From UBA5793 sp040255465 (lineage in GTDB: Bacteria > Planctomycetota > Phycisphaerae > Phycisphaerales > UBA5793): DNA of 64,000 nucleotides. The translations under genes were made by a program, and so were the position numbers. Under the pieces are notes generated by a model. The model was not told the DNA's origin and ran no database searches. It was given only the letters and a program-made list of their open reading frames with translations. Shown here piece by piece: positions 35,723 to 44,690 of this stretch (position 1 is the stretch's first letter; every line of letters begins with the position of its first letter). Where the stretch lies: NCBI GenBank assembly GCA_040255465.1, contig JBDZVA010000001.1, positions 372,001-436,000 of the forward strand, read 5' to 3'.

Positions 35723-37178
35723 CTTCTTCGTCCTTGTTTGTGTTGTCGGTGCTACCCGCGCTGGGCTTCGCTTGCTCGGGAGTCAGTCCCAGTTCCTTCA
35801 TGAGCGTGACTTCACGGGCACGCTGGCGCAGTTCTTCTTCCCAGTCGCGACCCTGGCGGGCGAACTCGGTGGCGAGTGTGGTCGTGTGGTTGGCCAGTCG
35901 TGTGGCCTGAGCCGTCGCTTCCTTGGCCGGATCGACGTGTTCCATCCCATCCCAGAACCATGTGTGCGGCGTGGCGACGCCGATGGCCCGCATCGATTGG
36001 GGAAGCAAGCCCTCGACGAGCACGGCTTCATCCAGCCAAGCGCGGAGAATGCGATCGAGGACCGCCGTCTGGAGGTGGTTCTGCTCGACGCGGATCGACT
36101 TGTAGTACGTCTGGTGGTCGAGCCGGCCGCTGGCGTAGTTGTACCCGCTGGAATTCCCGGCCGCGACGTTGAAGGGCATGTTCAGGCAACGCGCGATCTC
36201 GTTGAGGATCTCGCGCTTGAACTCGGCGTAGGTTGTCGCGGGCTGCTCGGCATGGACCTGGCCCAACTTCCAGCCGCCGGGCAGGACGGTGGCCAGTCGC
36301 TTCTCGAGTTCGACGATGTCCATCGGCTCGAGGGATTCGGCCTCACCATTTGCCGGGGAGTCGGTGTAGATGACGGCGGCGAAGTCGGCGGCCGTCTCAG
36401 CGGCCGCGATCACAGCGAGTGTGTAGCGCCGCAGTTGGGCGAACAGAGGCAGCGCCGGAGCGATGTCGGGGATACCGCGCCACTGGCCGGGTCGATCGAC
36501 GCGGTAGTAGTGAACGACTGACGAGGCTGGAATGGTGTCGAACTCGCCTGAGAAACCGAACATGCCGCCGTCGCCGGGATGCCGACGCAGGACCGTGTAG
36601 GCAATCGGGTTGCCGTATGAGTCGAATGTAATCCCATCTGCCTCGCCTATGCGAAGCAATCGGCCGGGCGGACTCGTCACCTGATCGGGTTCGACGAGTC
36701 GCAGATCGAGTTGGACGGATGCGTCAACAGCGGGGTTGTTGGTCAGGATGCCGAAGACCTCGCCGCTCTCGGCGCGGGCCAATCGCATCGTCCGCAACTT
36801 CTCCGGTAGGTCGATCGCCTTGCTCCACTGCTCGAACGCCTTCTCGATGATGTCGTTGGCCTTCGAATCATTCGTGAGCATCTGGAGGCGCGGGCCCGTG
36901 CCGACGGTGTCGTTGGCGAGAGTGAGAACGATTCCCCTGGCGTAGGAGTTGTTGGCAACTTCGTAACGGGCCCGGTTGCGCAGAATGCGCCGGACTTCGG
37001 GCGAGAGGGCCGCGTTGGGCGACAGGCCGTCGGCATTCGCCCAGTGGCGGCGGTTGTCGGTCGTGGTCTGCGCCGAGTCAAACTTGGCGCGGACGATCCG
37101 CACCGGAGGGCGCGCCGCCGTTGCCGGCGCCTTGCCGTTGCTATTGAACCACGATGTCACGAGGCGCTTGAGCATCAT
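35676..37178 (-). CDS. Phage portal protein, lambda family
   Basis: The 500-residue protein has the lambda-type (gpB) portal layout: N-terminal segment with RILRNRARYEVANNSYARGIV, a central wing with VHYYRVDRPGQWRGIPDI, and a stem segment LNEIARCLNMPFNVAAGNSSGYNYASGRLDHQTYYKS, then a Gln/Asp/Asn-rich tail. This is the docking ring for terminase and the tail connector. It is preceded by a gpW-like small gene and followed by the protease-capsid fusion, the standard head gene order apart from the inserted cassette upstream. Confidence 0.9.
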   Translation of the reverse strand: MMLKRLVTSWFNSNGKAPATAARPPVRIVRAKFDSAQTTTDNRRHWANADGLSPNAALSPEVRRILRNRARYEVANNSYARGIVLTLANDTVGTGPRLQMLTNDSKANDIIEKAFEQWSKAIDLPEKLRTMRLARAESGEVFGILTNNPAVDASVQLDLRLVEPDQVTSPPGRLLRIGEADGITFDSYGNPIAYTVLRRHPGDGGMFGFSGEFDTIPASSVVHYYRVDRPGQWRGIPDIAPALPLFAQLRRYTLAVIAAAETAADFAAVIYTDSPANGEAESLEPMDIVELEKRLATVLPGGWKLGQVHAEQPATTYAEFKREILNEIARCLNMPFNVAAGNSSGYNYASGRLDHQTYYKSIRVEQNHLQTAVLDRILRAWLDEAVLVEGLLPQSMRAIGVATPHTWFWDGMEHVDPAKEATAQATRLANHTTTLATEFARQGRDWEEELRQRAREVTLMKELGLTPEQAKPSAGSTDNTNKDEEDGQNQDTNAISRIAA

Positions 37179-37378
37179 TACCCCGTACCCGGCGGCTCCA
37201 GTTGCACGAACTTCACTTTGAGCCCTTTGCCCCGGCTCGCCTTCTTGCTCTCGAGGTAGCGGTCCGCCTCGATCTGGTCGGCGAGGCTGTGCTGCTCGAC
37301 ACTGCCCGAGTCGCCCTGCGCTTTGGCGGGGCCTTGGGCGTTGGTGTTGATCGCCTGCTCGATGTCGGTCTCAGCCAT
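37178..37378 (-). CDS. Head completion / portal-adjacent small protein
   Basis: The 66-residue protein ends with DQIEADRYLESKKASRGKGLKVKFV, matching the small proteins that sit directly before portal genes in lambda-like phages (gpW-like). It overlaps the portal start at position 37178. A longer frame (37213-37593) runs across it in another reading frame for 166 bases. The short frame is better supported by family shape. Confidence 0.68.
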   Translation of the reverse strand: MAETDIEQAINTNAQGPAKAQGDSGSVEQHSLADQIEADRYLESKKASRGKGLKVKFVQLEPPGTG

Positions 37379-37593
37379 CCCTTGTCCTCGTACATTTCAA
37401 TGAGAACCGTCATGCGCTTGCGCCACCGCCGCTGCCGCTGGGCGTATGTGTTCACCGCCGTGGCGACGGGCCGCCCTTCCAGATGCGCCACCCACGCTTC
37501 CTGCACCGCATCTTCACGGTCAGGCGCAGGGACAAAGCGCAACTCGATCACGAGTCGGCCGGGGTCATCCAGAGGTGGAATTACATGGTCCAT
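37213..37593 (-). CDS. Sigma region-2-like or regulatory protein, overlapping frame
   Basis: The 126-residue frame starts MDHVIPPLDDPGRLVIELRF and has DREDAVQEAWVAHLEG followed by QRQRRWRKRMTVLIEM, reminiscent of the region-2 helix of extracytoplasmic-function sigma factors. The real protein may end near residue 75, since the last ~50 residues mirror the overlapping head gene in another frame. Role unknown; transcriptional control of the late genes would be possible. Overlap of this length is unusual. Confidence 0.45.
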   Translation of the reverse strand: MDHVIPPLDDPGRLVIELRFVPAPDREDAVQEAWVAHLEGRPVATAVNTYAQRQRRWRKRMTVLIEMYEDKGWLRPTSSRRSTPTPKAPPKRRATRAVSSSTASPTRSRRTATSRARRRAGAKGSK

Positions 37594-37721
37594 CCGTCAG
37601 GTACGGACGGATGAAAGGCTCAGAGATTGCGGATGGGGAGGGATGACGGGGAAGTCGTTACACGGGTAGAACTTGTCTCCCCGCTTCCGGAGAGACTGCG
37701 TTCAAAATGGGGCAGCCTGAC

Positions 37722-38693
37722 TCAATCCACCATGAGGAAGCTGTGGTATGGGTAGAGGAACGACTCATGACGCCATCGGTTCCCCTGAATCCGATCAGGG
37801 AACGTCGGAGCGTGCGCATACTGCCGCGAACTCAAGACAACGATCGAAGGCACTTCAAACGCGGCTGCGACGTGCATGGCCCCGGTGTTCGTGCCAAGGA
37901 ACAGATCAGCGATGGCGAAGACTGAAAAGAACTCCCGCGGAGCGAGATTCTCGAGGACGATGCAGTCATCAAGAATCCTGTCAGGCCGCCACGCGGACCG
38001 GTGGCTATCCGCGAGCCGAGTGAGCCCCTCAACAACCGCAATATTCGTGACGGCGATCTGGATGACCGAAAAGTCCTTCGCCAATACCTTGACGTAGTCC
38101 TGCCAGCCGAGACTTCCACTCGGCACGATGCGGTTGTCGGATAGAGAACCGGCACACACGACGGCCACTGGGCGGTTGCGAGGCAGAATCGAGCGAAGTT
38201 GCCACGACCACTCGAGCTCTTCATCCGTGAGGTAGATTTCACCTCTGGGGAACGGGGAAATCGGGAGCCCGAATGCCCGTTCCAGCTTCTGAGCGATGTG
38301 TCCGGGACCATGGGCGCAATCATTCAATGCGACTCGATCTTCATTTCGGAATCCCGCCAGATAGGGGTTTGCCCCAAGCACGGCGAGAGTGGCGCGATGG
38401 CGCACGCAAAAGACGTGGCACCCGTAGCGCTCCGTCAACCGTCGCACCAGACCTGACATGCAGACGACATCGCCCAAGTGAGATCGCCCGAGAAAGCCGA
38501 GCACGATGTCCCCACCGTCGAGTGTCGCCAAGCCGTCGAATCGCGGAATGGGAGTCTCCTCCTCCAGATCGGCATGCGCCCGCCAGAACTGCGCATCAGA
38601 AAGCCTGACCATTGCTCCCATCCCCGCGAAGACTTGCTCCACGCCGGCGATTGCCGCTTCAGTACAGGTCGACTGAACGCTTGATGCACTCAT
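37722..38693 (-). CDS. Glycosyltransferase family 9-like protein
   Basis: The 323-residue protein has the GT9/heptosyltransferase arrangement: IVLGFLGRSHLGDVVCMSGLVRRL near residue 65 in the N-terminal domain, and a C-terminal FLGTNTGAMHVAAAF donor-binding motif with the conserved (G/N)TG-(A/P)-xH. Heptosyltransferases add heptose from ADP-heptose to lipopolysaccharide. The host's target cannot be told. Its stop lies near a small non-coding stretch; the next gene overlaps by 4 bases (ATGA), so it is cotranscribed with the second transferase. The composition is less GC-rich than neighbours. Confidence 0.82.
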   Translation of the reverse strand: MSASSVQSTCTEAAIAGVEQVFAGMGAMVRLSDAQFWRAHADLEEETPIPRFDGLATLDGGDIVLGFLGRSHLGDVVCMSGLVRRLTERYGCHVFCVRHRATLAVLGANPYLAGFRNEDRVALNDCAHGPGHIAQKLERAFGLPISPFPRGEIYLTDEELEWSWQLRSILPRNRPVAVVCAGSLSDNRIVPSGSLGWQDYVKVLAKDFSVIQIAVTNIAVVEGLTRLADSHRSAWRPDRILDDCIVLENLAPREFFSVFAIADLFLGTNTGAMHVAAAFEVPSIVVLSSRQYAHAPTFPDRIQGNRWRHESFLYPYHSFLMVD

Positions 38694-39745
38694 CGGGTGG
38701 ATTCCAATGCAGACTCGACTATGCCCAGCCTGCCCAATACCGCGCCAAGTTTGTCCGGACTGGAGAGTTCAGAGAACAGCAATTGTCTCGAAAGGCACAT
38801 GGCGATGTACCGTGTCCGCGCTACCCTGTCCGGAACGTCGGCCCAAAGGCTACCGAGGCCATCAAGCCCGCTGACTTCAGTCAGCGCGCCGCTTCCCGAA
38901 TACCAGCCTCGCCCCGTGGCGACCACCGGAGTCCCAAAGGCGATCGCTCTGAAAAGCATGTTGCTGTTTACTCCCACCACCAGTGCAGCGTTGGCCAGGA
39001 GCCAATCACACACGCGCTCATTGTCCGCCCCAAACCTGCTTCGGAGAATGAGGTGACTGTGTCGGACATGGTCCGGCACACCAAGGTCCAGCGCAGCATC
39101 AAGCGGGTGTGTCTTGATCACCACGAAGCACCGGCCCCGCGCCAGCAAGAGCACGCGCCGGCACAGGCTGCCGAAATCATGCACATCTGAGTCGTACCGA
39201 ACGACGGAGTCCCTCGGCCGCTGGAGAGGCACGAAGACGAATGGCATCCCTACATTCGCGGAAGCCTCCTTTCCGAGCGGACAAGGAGCAAGAGCCGCCT
39301 TCAGTGCGGCTGTTTCAATGAGTCGTTCCGCCGCGGCAACGAACTGCCCATCCAACGGCGGGTTCTCACCCGACTGCCACATCGCGGGCCAGCTCGACGA
39401 AGCGTTCTCCCCGTCAGTATCGAAGACGACCGTCTCGTAGTGCGGGACAAAACCGAAGTCGGCGAAGACCGTGCGGATCCCTGCTGTTCCGATGGCCTCC
39501 ACAATCTCGCTTTGCATCGGATAAAATCGCTGCCAGGTGAGTAGGACATCGAAATCACCGCTCACGATGGCGCCGAGCAGTGCAGGCCGCCGGTTCATAT
39601 CATTGCGAGGAATGTTCGTAACCTGATGACCGAGACGGCGCAAGCCCTCTGCGACTCCATCGAAGATGTGTCGCTTGTTCGATCCCCAATCCGCCAGAAG
39701 CCATCTCATGCGGTCATTACTCCTCATGCGCGGTTGCTTGATCAA
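38690..39745 (-). CDS. Polysaccharide-type glycosyltransferase
   Basis: The 351-residue protein starts near RWLLADWGSNKRHIFDGVAEGLRRLG and contains GVNSNMLFRAIAFGTPVVATGRGWYS, a pattern of GT-B capsule-polysaccharide synthases (KpsC/CapF-like). The N-terminal part up to ~200 is less conserved. ATG 39745 overlaps the methyltransferase stop; ATGs at 39727 and 39709 are alternatives. Together with the upstream methyltransferase and downstream GT9 it forms a transcriptionally coupled sugar cassette. Confidence 0.68.
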   Translation of the reverse strand: MIKQPRMRSNDRMRWLLADWGSNKRHIFDGVAEGLRRLGHQVTNIPRNDMNRRPALLGAIVSGDFDVLLTWQRFYPMQSEIVEAIGTAGIRTVFADFGFVPHYETVVFDTDGENASSSWPAMWQSGENPPLDGQFVAAAERLIETAALKAALAPCPLGKEASANVGMPFVFVPLQRPRDSVVRYDSDVHDFGSLCRRVLLLARGRCFVVIKTHPLDAALDLGVPDHVRHSHLILRSRFGADNERVCDWLLANAALVVGVNSNMLFRAIAFGTPVVATGRGWYSGSGALTEVSGLDGLGSLWADVPDRVARTRYIAMCLSRQLLFSELSSPDKLGAVLGRLGIVESALESTR

Positions 39746-40284
39746 CTCAACTTGCGCACCACGGCCTCTATCGAATACTCCCCGTCGGAGTGTCGCTCGG
39801 GATCAGTGATCGTGTGTCCTTCGTCACAAGTCCGGATATAGAGCAGTCGGCCGCCGGGTGTCGTCTCGCCGAGCAGCCTCGCTAGGCTCAGCGTGTGCGG
39901 CGGATCGTCACGATCAGGAAGGAGAAAGAACTTATGGTCGCTATTGAACCGGCTCGGCAAAACTCGACGTTTCTCGTACAAATCCCTGTGGGGTACAAAC
40001 AAGATCAGGTTGCCTGAGGGACGCAGGAGCTGCCACCACCGACGCAGGGCCGCGCAAGGATCGCTCAGATGCTCCAGAAGGTGAGACGAATACAGCCAGT
40101 TGTATCGATGAGGCTCCACTCCTTCCATCAGAGTCGCGTCACCATGTCCCAGAACTCGGTCCCATCGAGCACAATCCTCTGTTATCGGATCCCCTCCACA
40201 ACCGATGTCGAGTCCTTCGCCAATGAGGAGCTCCTGAAATCGCGCATCTCGCAGTCTCCGCCCCGCAGCCTTCTTCGTCTCCAC
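39742..40284 (-). CDS. SAM-dependent methyltransferase
   Basis: About 180 residues. The SAM motif is LDIGCGGDPI, then LYSSHLLEHLSDP (motif-II analogue) and LRPSGNLILFVPH. This is a class I small-molecule methyltransferase, typical of those that methylate sugars in polysaccharide clusters. I start at GTG 40284 (VETKKAAGRRL) with AAGGGA 6-7 nt upstream; the open frame continues to an ATG at 40362. It overlaps the following glycosyltransferase gene. Confidence 0.78.
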   Translation of the reverse strand: METKKAAGRRLRDARFQELLIGEGLDIGCGGDPITEDCARWDRVLGHGDATLMEGVEPHRYNWLYSSHLLEHLSDPCAALRRWWQLLRPSGNLILFVPHRDLYEKRRVLPSRFNSDHKFFLLPDRDDPPHTLSLARLLGETTPGGRLLYIRTCDEGHTITDPERHSDGEYSIEAVVRKLS

Positions 40285-40374
40285 TTCACATCCCTTCGCC
40301 CGAAAGTGCAGCGTCCATCTGCATGCGAGCACGCAAAGCAGCGCTTGACCATCGCCACTCACGCTGGCAGCTGA

Positions 40375-41412
40375 CTATGGTTTGGCCATCTCGTCCCGTC
40401 GAATGCGCACTGGTGCGACTGCTGAACAACGATCCTGCACAGGCACATCAGCAAGCCCGAACTCAGTTAGCGATCCCGCTACCCGCGAGACGATGCTACG
40501 CGTTGTATCGTCGATCAGCACCCAAGCATCACCTTTCATATCTATAGATAGCGTTCGAAGATCGCTGACGCGCGACTTTCGGCAGTTTATTAGGTCAATC
40601 AACCAACTTCCTTCGCCCGGTGATGTCGCCAAGCAATACTTGCCTCGCGCGTCCAGCATGTAGACCGCAGGAGGAACACCGCCAATAGCCGTCTGCCACA
40701 AATCGACTTTGCCATGTTCACTCGAAATACACCAGCCCTCATGTTGATCCGATATCAAGCCACGAAGCTCAATTCCGCACCATGAGCGCAAGACGGCGGC
40801 GGACATTGGAAATTTGTCGCCCTGCGCATATTCCTTTCCTGCGAGCGTCACGAATACGCCAACCTCCGTCCCGAGTATTGCAGTCGGGTTGTTTGAGACG
40901 CCTATCTTCGACCGAACCGCAACAATCACACCTTCTTCTTCACACCAAGTAATCGCTCGATAGGTCATGTTGAATGAACGGCCCATGTATGTCAGCGGCC
41001 GAATATCGCCGGTCGAGATATCAACGAGGAGGACATTGCCCGTGGCCCCGTCGGGGGGTCCACCAGTGGAGCAGATCGCATTCAGCACAACTTGGCGATC
41101 AGAGACCATCGCTATCAGTTCAGGTGACTCACACTGTAGTTGCGACATCTGAGAGGGGCCAAAATGCCAAACTACGGGGTTAGCCACAGCAGCGGGGCTG
41201 GAGTAAGTGAGCCATCCGTCATAGCATGACTGCCCGGTGCCATTGAACATCCCGACAACCGCCCCGTCGTGTCCTACTATCACGCGAGTAATCGCTGCGT
41301 CAAGCTGGTCTGGTACTCGCTGGGTGAGGCCAATCTCCGGAGGAGAAAGTGAGCATGTCAGCAGTAGGACTTCAGGAAGTACGAATGTCTTCAGCACAGC
41401 GGACATGAGCAT
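40375..41412 (-). CDS. Hypothetical secreted or lipoprotein-like protein
   Basis: The 345-residue protein has a hydrophobic N-terminus with LLTC (VLKTFVLPEVLLLTCSLSPPEIG), consistent with a lipobox, then a beta-propeller-like body with repeated short blade-like strands (GDIRPLTYMGRSF..., LLVDISTGD, YMLDARGKYC). I recognise no family. It starts at ATG 41412, with TAGGAG 8-9 nt upstream. Its base composition is nearer 50% GC than the phage genes around it. It might be an anchored surface protein serving the cassette. Confidence 0.6.
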   Translation of the reverse strand: MLMSAVLKTFVLPEVLLLTCSLSPPEIGLTQRVPDQLDAAITRVIVGHDGAVVGMFNGTGQSCYDGWLTYSSPAAVANPVVWHFGPSQMSQLQCESPELIAMVSDRQVVLNAICSTGGPPDGATGNVLLVDISTGDIRPLTYMGRSFNMTYRAITWCEEEGVIVAVRSKIGVSNNPTAILGTEVGVFVTLAGKEYAQGDKFPMSAAVLRSWCGIELRGLISDQHEGWCISSEHGKVDLWQTAIGGVPPAVYMLDARGKYCLATSPGEGSWLIDLINCRKSRVSDLRTLSIDMKGDAWVLIDDTTRSIVSRVAGSLTEFGLADVPVQDRCSAVAPVRIRRDEMAKP

Positions 41413-41461
41413 ACCTGTCTCTCCTAAAAGGGCGACCGCAATATGACATCTGTGTGAGCAG

Positions 41462-43444
41462 TCACAGATAGCCACCGGACGGCGCATCCGAATCGTAGAA
41501 TGTGCGAGCTTCAGTCGCTCGAGTCACGCCATCCTGCGTCATATAGGGGTGGCCGGAAGGACCGTTTGCGGTGGATGCGTGCCATTCGTTGGGCGTCGGT
41601 GCCGTGAGCAAGCCACCTTCGAGCACAGGCTGCGACACCGAGTTGCCGAACACATCTCCTGGGAAACGATGCGCGCAGGAGAACAGCTCAAAGCAATCTC
41701 GTTGACTACCTTGACCGTTTGCGCGGCCACTTCCTGCGTCGACTCTAAAGTCGTCCACGCTGTCGTATTGCGTGCCTCCGCCAGGTGCCATTATCAATCG
41801 GCCATAGTAAGCGTAACTGCTTCTGATGAGATTGATAAGCGAGGCATATGGATCTGCTCGCCAGTCGCCTTGATCGAGAGTTGCAAGGAATGCCGAGAGG
41901 TCGGCGAGTGTCTGGAGCGCGATGATTTTGTCCTTCCACGCGGTAACGCGGCCGGGATCATAAATAGGTATATTGGGCGCGTTCGTCCCACCGGCGAATA
42001 CACTTCCAGCGGAACGGGCGTCATTGAATTGCATCAGCCCAGCGCTTGTCTCGTTCGTCGCACCGGCAAGAGCGACGACGCTACCGATACCGTTGTAGCC
42101 AGATTCGAGCGGCGCGAGGAATGCCATTAGCCCCTTCCAAAGGGAGAGCGGTACGATTGGAGGAAGTGGTGTGAACGTAAACGCAGGAAAACTAGAGTTG
42201 CCGGACTCGTACTGGAATGCAGCATCAATGAGAACCGCGACCTGAGCATCATTCACGCCTGTTGGAAGAACTGTGAGAGAGCCATCTTGGCGTGTCCAGT
42301 TGTTCCACGCGGCAAGAGCTTGATCGCGGTCAGCTGCGCTCAAAAGCGCCGCGATGCGATTTTCCTGGTCTTGAGTCCTCGGACCAGTGAGTAAGTCCAT
42401 GTCAATCAGCTTTCCGCGCGCAGTGCCGGCCGCTGGTCTATTCACCAAGTCGATCAGATTCGACATCACTCCACGGTACACTGTGAGCGCGTGTTTGATA
42501 ACGGTAGGCTGACCGCCTTGACTGACAGTGATATCCCGAAGCCCCGGGGTGGCCGTCGCGTCCGCGCTGAGCAGCATCGAGACATGGCCGTTTGGAAGGA
42601 TCGTGATGGATGCGGCGGTGAGATCTGGCCCCGGATCCACCTGCAATCCGGATCCTGGCTGAATTCCAGTAATCTGCACGACCCATTGGTAGTCACTCTG
42701 GCCGGGAACAATAAGGGAAGGTGTGGCATCCACAATTGACGCGACCTTCAGCTGGCGTGATTCTCCAGTCTTCGTTTCGGTCACGGTAATAGTCGCACTT
42801 TGATTGGCAAGTATGACAATATCAGCTACCGATTCTTTAGCGGCAGACAGGCGATGAGTCGCTCCGGACCACTGGAACGCGGGAGCACCGACATTGGTAT
42901 TGGTCAACCGAGCCCGCAAAGGGATAAATGTTCCTGCGGAGGGACGGACGGAAACGAGTAGTGTGGGTGGTGTTGTGGCGTGGACAATCCGCGGCGACGA
43001 TTCGACATTCTCCCACGGAGCGCTGCTAATGTCGGAAAGGTCCGTGGGAGGAGTTGGCTGGTCCTCCACGGGAAGAAGTTGGGCGACTTCAAGAACCAGC
43101 TCACCGTATGGTGAGGATGTGGGACTCGGAGTCGGTGTTGGCGTGGGGCTTGGGCTTGGCGAAGGCGAGGGTGACGGGCTCGGAGATGGTGACGGCGATG
43201 GGCTAGGTGAAGGCGAATCGGACAGCGAGGGCGACTCCGAAGGCGATCCGGGAGGCGATGCCGAGGCGGACGATGACGGTGTAGGGCTAATCTCGTCTGA
43301 TGCGCTCGGCGACGTACTGATCTCATCTGAGGGTATCGGGCTGGACGAAGGGGAGGATGCCTGCGATGGCCATTCCGAGGCACCCTCCGGTGACCCGGAC
43401 TCCCCGTTGGCGGCGATCCGGTTGAGGAATCCCCATCGTGGCAT
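41462..43444 (-). CDS. Large Ser/Pro-rich protein, mucin-like
   Basis: The 660-residue protein starts at ATG 43444 (MPRWGFLNR). Residues ~19-112 are Ser/Pro-rich, including an uninterrupted SP-dipeptide tract at ~76-100 followed by TP repeats, then a body with two Ig/IPT-like beta domains (~165-340), and a helical C-terminal region (~350-560). Ser/Pro stretches of this kind are typical O-glycosylation or stalk segments. The position beside transferases and an epimerase makes it a plausible substrate. No phage structural family is recognised. Confidence 0.68.
   Translation of the reverse strand: MPRWGFLNRIAANGESGSPEGASEWPSQASSPSSSPIPSDEISTSPSASDEISPTPSSSASASPPGSPSESPSLSDSPSPSPSPSPSPSPSPSPSPSPSPTPTPTPSPTSSPYGELVLEVAQLLPVEDQPTPPTDLSDISSAPWENVESSPRIVHATTPPTLLVSVRPSAGTFIPLRARLTNTNVGAPAFQWSGATHRLSAAKESVADIVILANQSATITVTETKTGESRQLKVASIVDATPSLIVPGQSDYQWVVQITGIQPGSGLQVDPGPDLTAASITILPNGHVSMLLSADATATPGLRDITVSQGGQPTVIKHALTVYRGVMSNLIDLVNRPAAGTARGKLIDMDLLTGPRTQDQENRIAALLSAADRDQALAAWNNWTRQDGSLTVLPTGVNDAQVAVLIDAAFQYESGNSSFPAFTFTPLPPIVPLSLWKGLMAFLAPLESGYNGIGSVVALAGATNETSAGLMQFNDARSAGSVFAGGTNAPNIPIYDPGRVTAWKDKIIALQTLADLSAFLATLDQGDWRADPYASLINLIRSSYAYYGRLIMAPGGGTQYDSVDDFRVDAGSGRANGQGSQRDCFELFSCAHRFPGDVFGNSVSQPVLEGGLLTAPTPNEWHASTANGPSGHPYMTQDGVTRATEARTFYDSDAPSGGYL
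43127..43219 (-). repeat. SP/TP dipeptide-coding tandem repeat
   Basis: Repeating 6-bp units encode Ser-Pro (then Thr-Pro) pairs in the large protein; the tract extends imperfectly over 43109-43390. Tandem repetition makes length variation by slippage likely. Confidence 0.7.
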
Positions 43445-43565
43445 ACCGTCGCTCCCTCGTTGGGGCCGACTGCACAAAGCCGCCAGCTCCGCCGCCTAGG
43501 GTCATTGCCCGAGTGTAGGATAACGCCGATCGAGCACTGAGGCAACTGAACCGCGAGGCTCATTC

Positions 43566-44486
43566 ATGAAACGATATCTCGTGACTGGCGGAGCGGGCTT
43601 CATCGGATCGAACCTCGCCGCCGAGATCATCCGACGGGGGGACGGCGTCGTCATCGTCGACGACTTCCGAACCGGCTCCTGGGAGAACATCGTCGAAGCG
43701 TGCCACCGCCGAGGCGTCGAGCTTCGGGGTCGCGTCCTGCCGCTCGATTATCGAAGAGTCGATCCAGACGCCGTAGCGAGCGTCGACGGGGTCTTCCATC
43801 TAGCCGCGATCACAGATACGCTCGTGAATGACGATCAATTGGTGCTCGATCTGAACGCTCATAGCGCCGCAGCACTCATGGCCGAGTGCGCCCGCAGCGG
43901 CATTCCTATGGTCTATGCATCGAGCGCGGCGGTGTACGGCCTGCGGGAACGCGGCGAGAAGTTGTGTGTCGGTGACTCACTTCGACCACTGAACCTCTAC
44001 GGATTCAGCAAGATCGCGCTCGAAGCGTTGCATGCGGAGTTGGGGAGCGAGAAGCAGATCGTCGGGCTTCGCTACTTCAATGTCTTCGGCCACGGCGAGG
44101 CGCATAAAGGACGAATGGCTTCGATGGTCCGACAGTTGGCCACCGGGGCGCGCAGCGGCACGGTCGAACTGTTCTCTCCGGGCGATCAGGCGAGGGACTG
44201 GATAGCCGTTGACGCTGTGGTGAGCGCGACACTGATGGCGCTGGAGACCGAACCCGGAACCTACAACGTTGGCTCGGGGCACGCGGTTTCTTTCAGGGAT
44301 GTCGTCGATCTCGTCAGCGAGGGGCGGGCCACCAAGATTGTTTGGAAGCCGATTCCGGATGAGATCATTCGGAGATACCAGGCGTTCACTCTCGCCGGAC
44401 CTCCGTTCGTGCCTGGCTGGACAGCGCCAGGCAAGGCGACCGAACAGGCAATTCGCGAGTATGCCCGAGAACTGATGCGGATTTGA
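43566..44486 (+). CDS. NAD-dependent epimerase, HldD-like
   Basis: The 306-residue short-chain dehydrogenase fold has GGAGFIGS (8-15), SSAAVYG with Y145-x3-K149 catalysis, and the RYFNVFGHGEAHKGRMASM segment (169-187). The RYFN-x-(F/Y)G-x-(R/G)E-x-HKG-x-MAS pattern is the signature of ADP-L-glycero-D-manno-heptose 6-epimerase (HldD/RfaD). This enzyme makes the donor used by heptosyltransferases, matching the GT9 gene of the cassette. It is the only plus-strand gene in this region. It could also be a related UDP-sugar epimerase. Confidence 0.8.
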   Translation: MKRYLVTGGAGFIGSNLAAEIIRRGDGVVIVDDFRTGSWENIVEACHRRGVELRGRVLPLDYRRVDPDAVASVDGVFHLAAITDTLVNDDQLVLDLNAHSAAALMAECARSGIPMVYASSAAVYGLRERGEKLCVGDSLRPLNLYGFSKIALEALHAELGSEKQIVGLRYFNVFGHGEAHKGRMASMVRQLATGARSGTVELFSPGDQARDWIAVDAVVSATLMALETEPGTYNVGSGHAVSFRDVVDLVSEGRATKIVWKPIPDEIIRRYQAFTLAGPPFVPGWTAPGKATEQAIREYARELMRI

Positions 44487-44504
44487 TTGAGCGAAGCGTC
44501 GGGT

Positions 44505-44690
44505 TCAAGCCCCCATCCGCTCCGTCGTCGTCACCCGCCTCCCGCAGTGGCGGCACTCCCGCCGCCTTCGGATCGCACCGCCGGGGATACGTCGGGTGTA
44601 GACGACCTCGAAATGCCCACACCCGCACCTCGGACATCGAATCCCGCGCGGCTCGGGCTCGCGCTTCATCTTGCTGGTCGCGTCGCTCAT
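44505..44690 (-). CDS. Small zinc-ribbon protein
   Basis: The 61-residue protein has CPRCG...CRHCG, a zinc ribbon shared by Ogr/Delta-type late activators and NrdR-like proteins: IRCPRCGCGHFEVVYTRR and RECRHCGRRVTTTERM. Its ATG overlaps the terminase stop by four bases, so it may be made with the terminase. A phage late-gene activator is one possible role. This is not more than a resemblance. Confidence 0.62.
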   Translation of the reverse strand: MSDATSKMKREPEPRGIRCPRCGCGHFEVVYTRRIPGGAIRRRRECRHCGRRVTTTERMGA

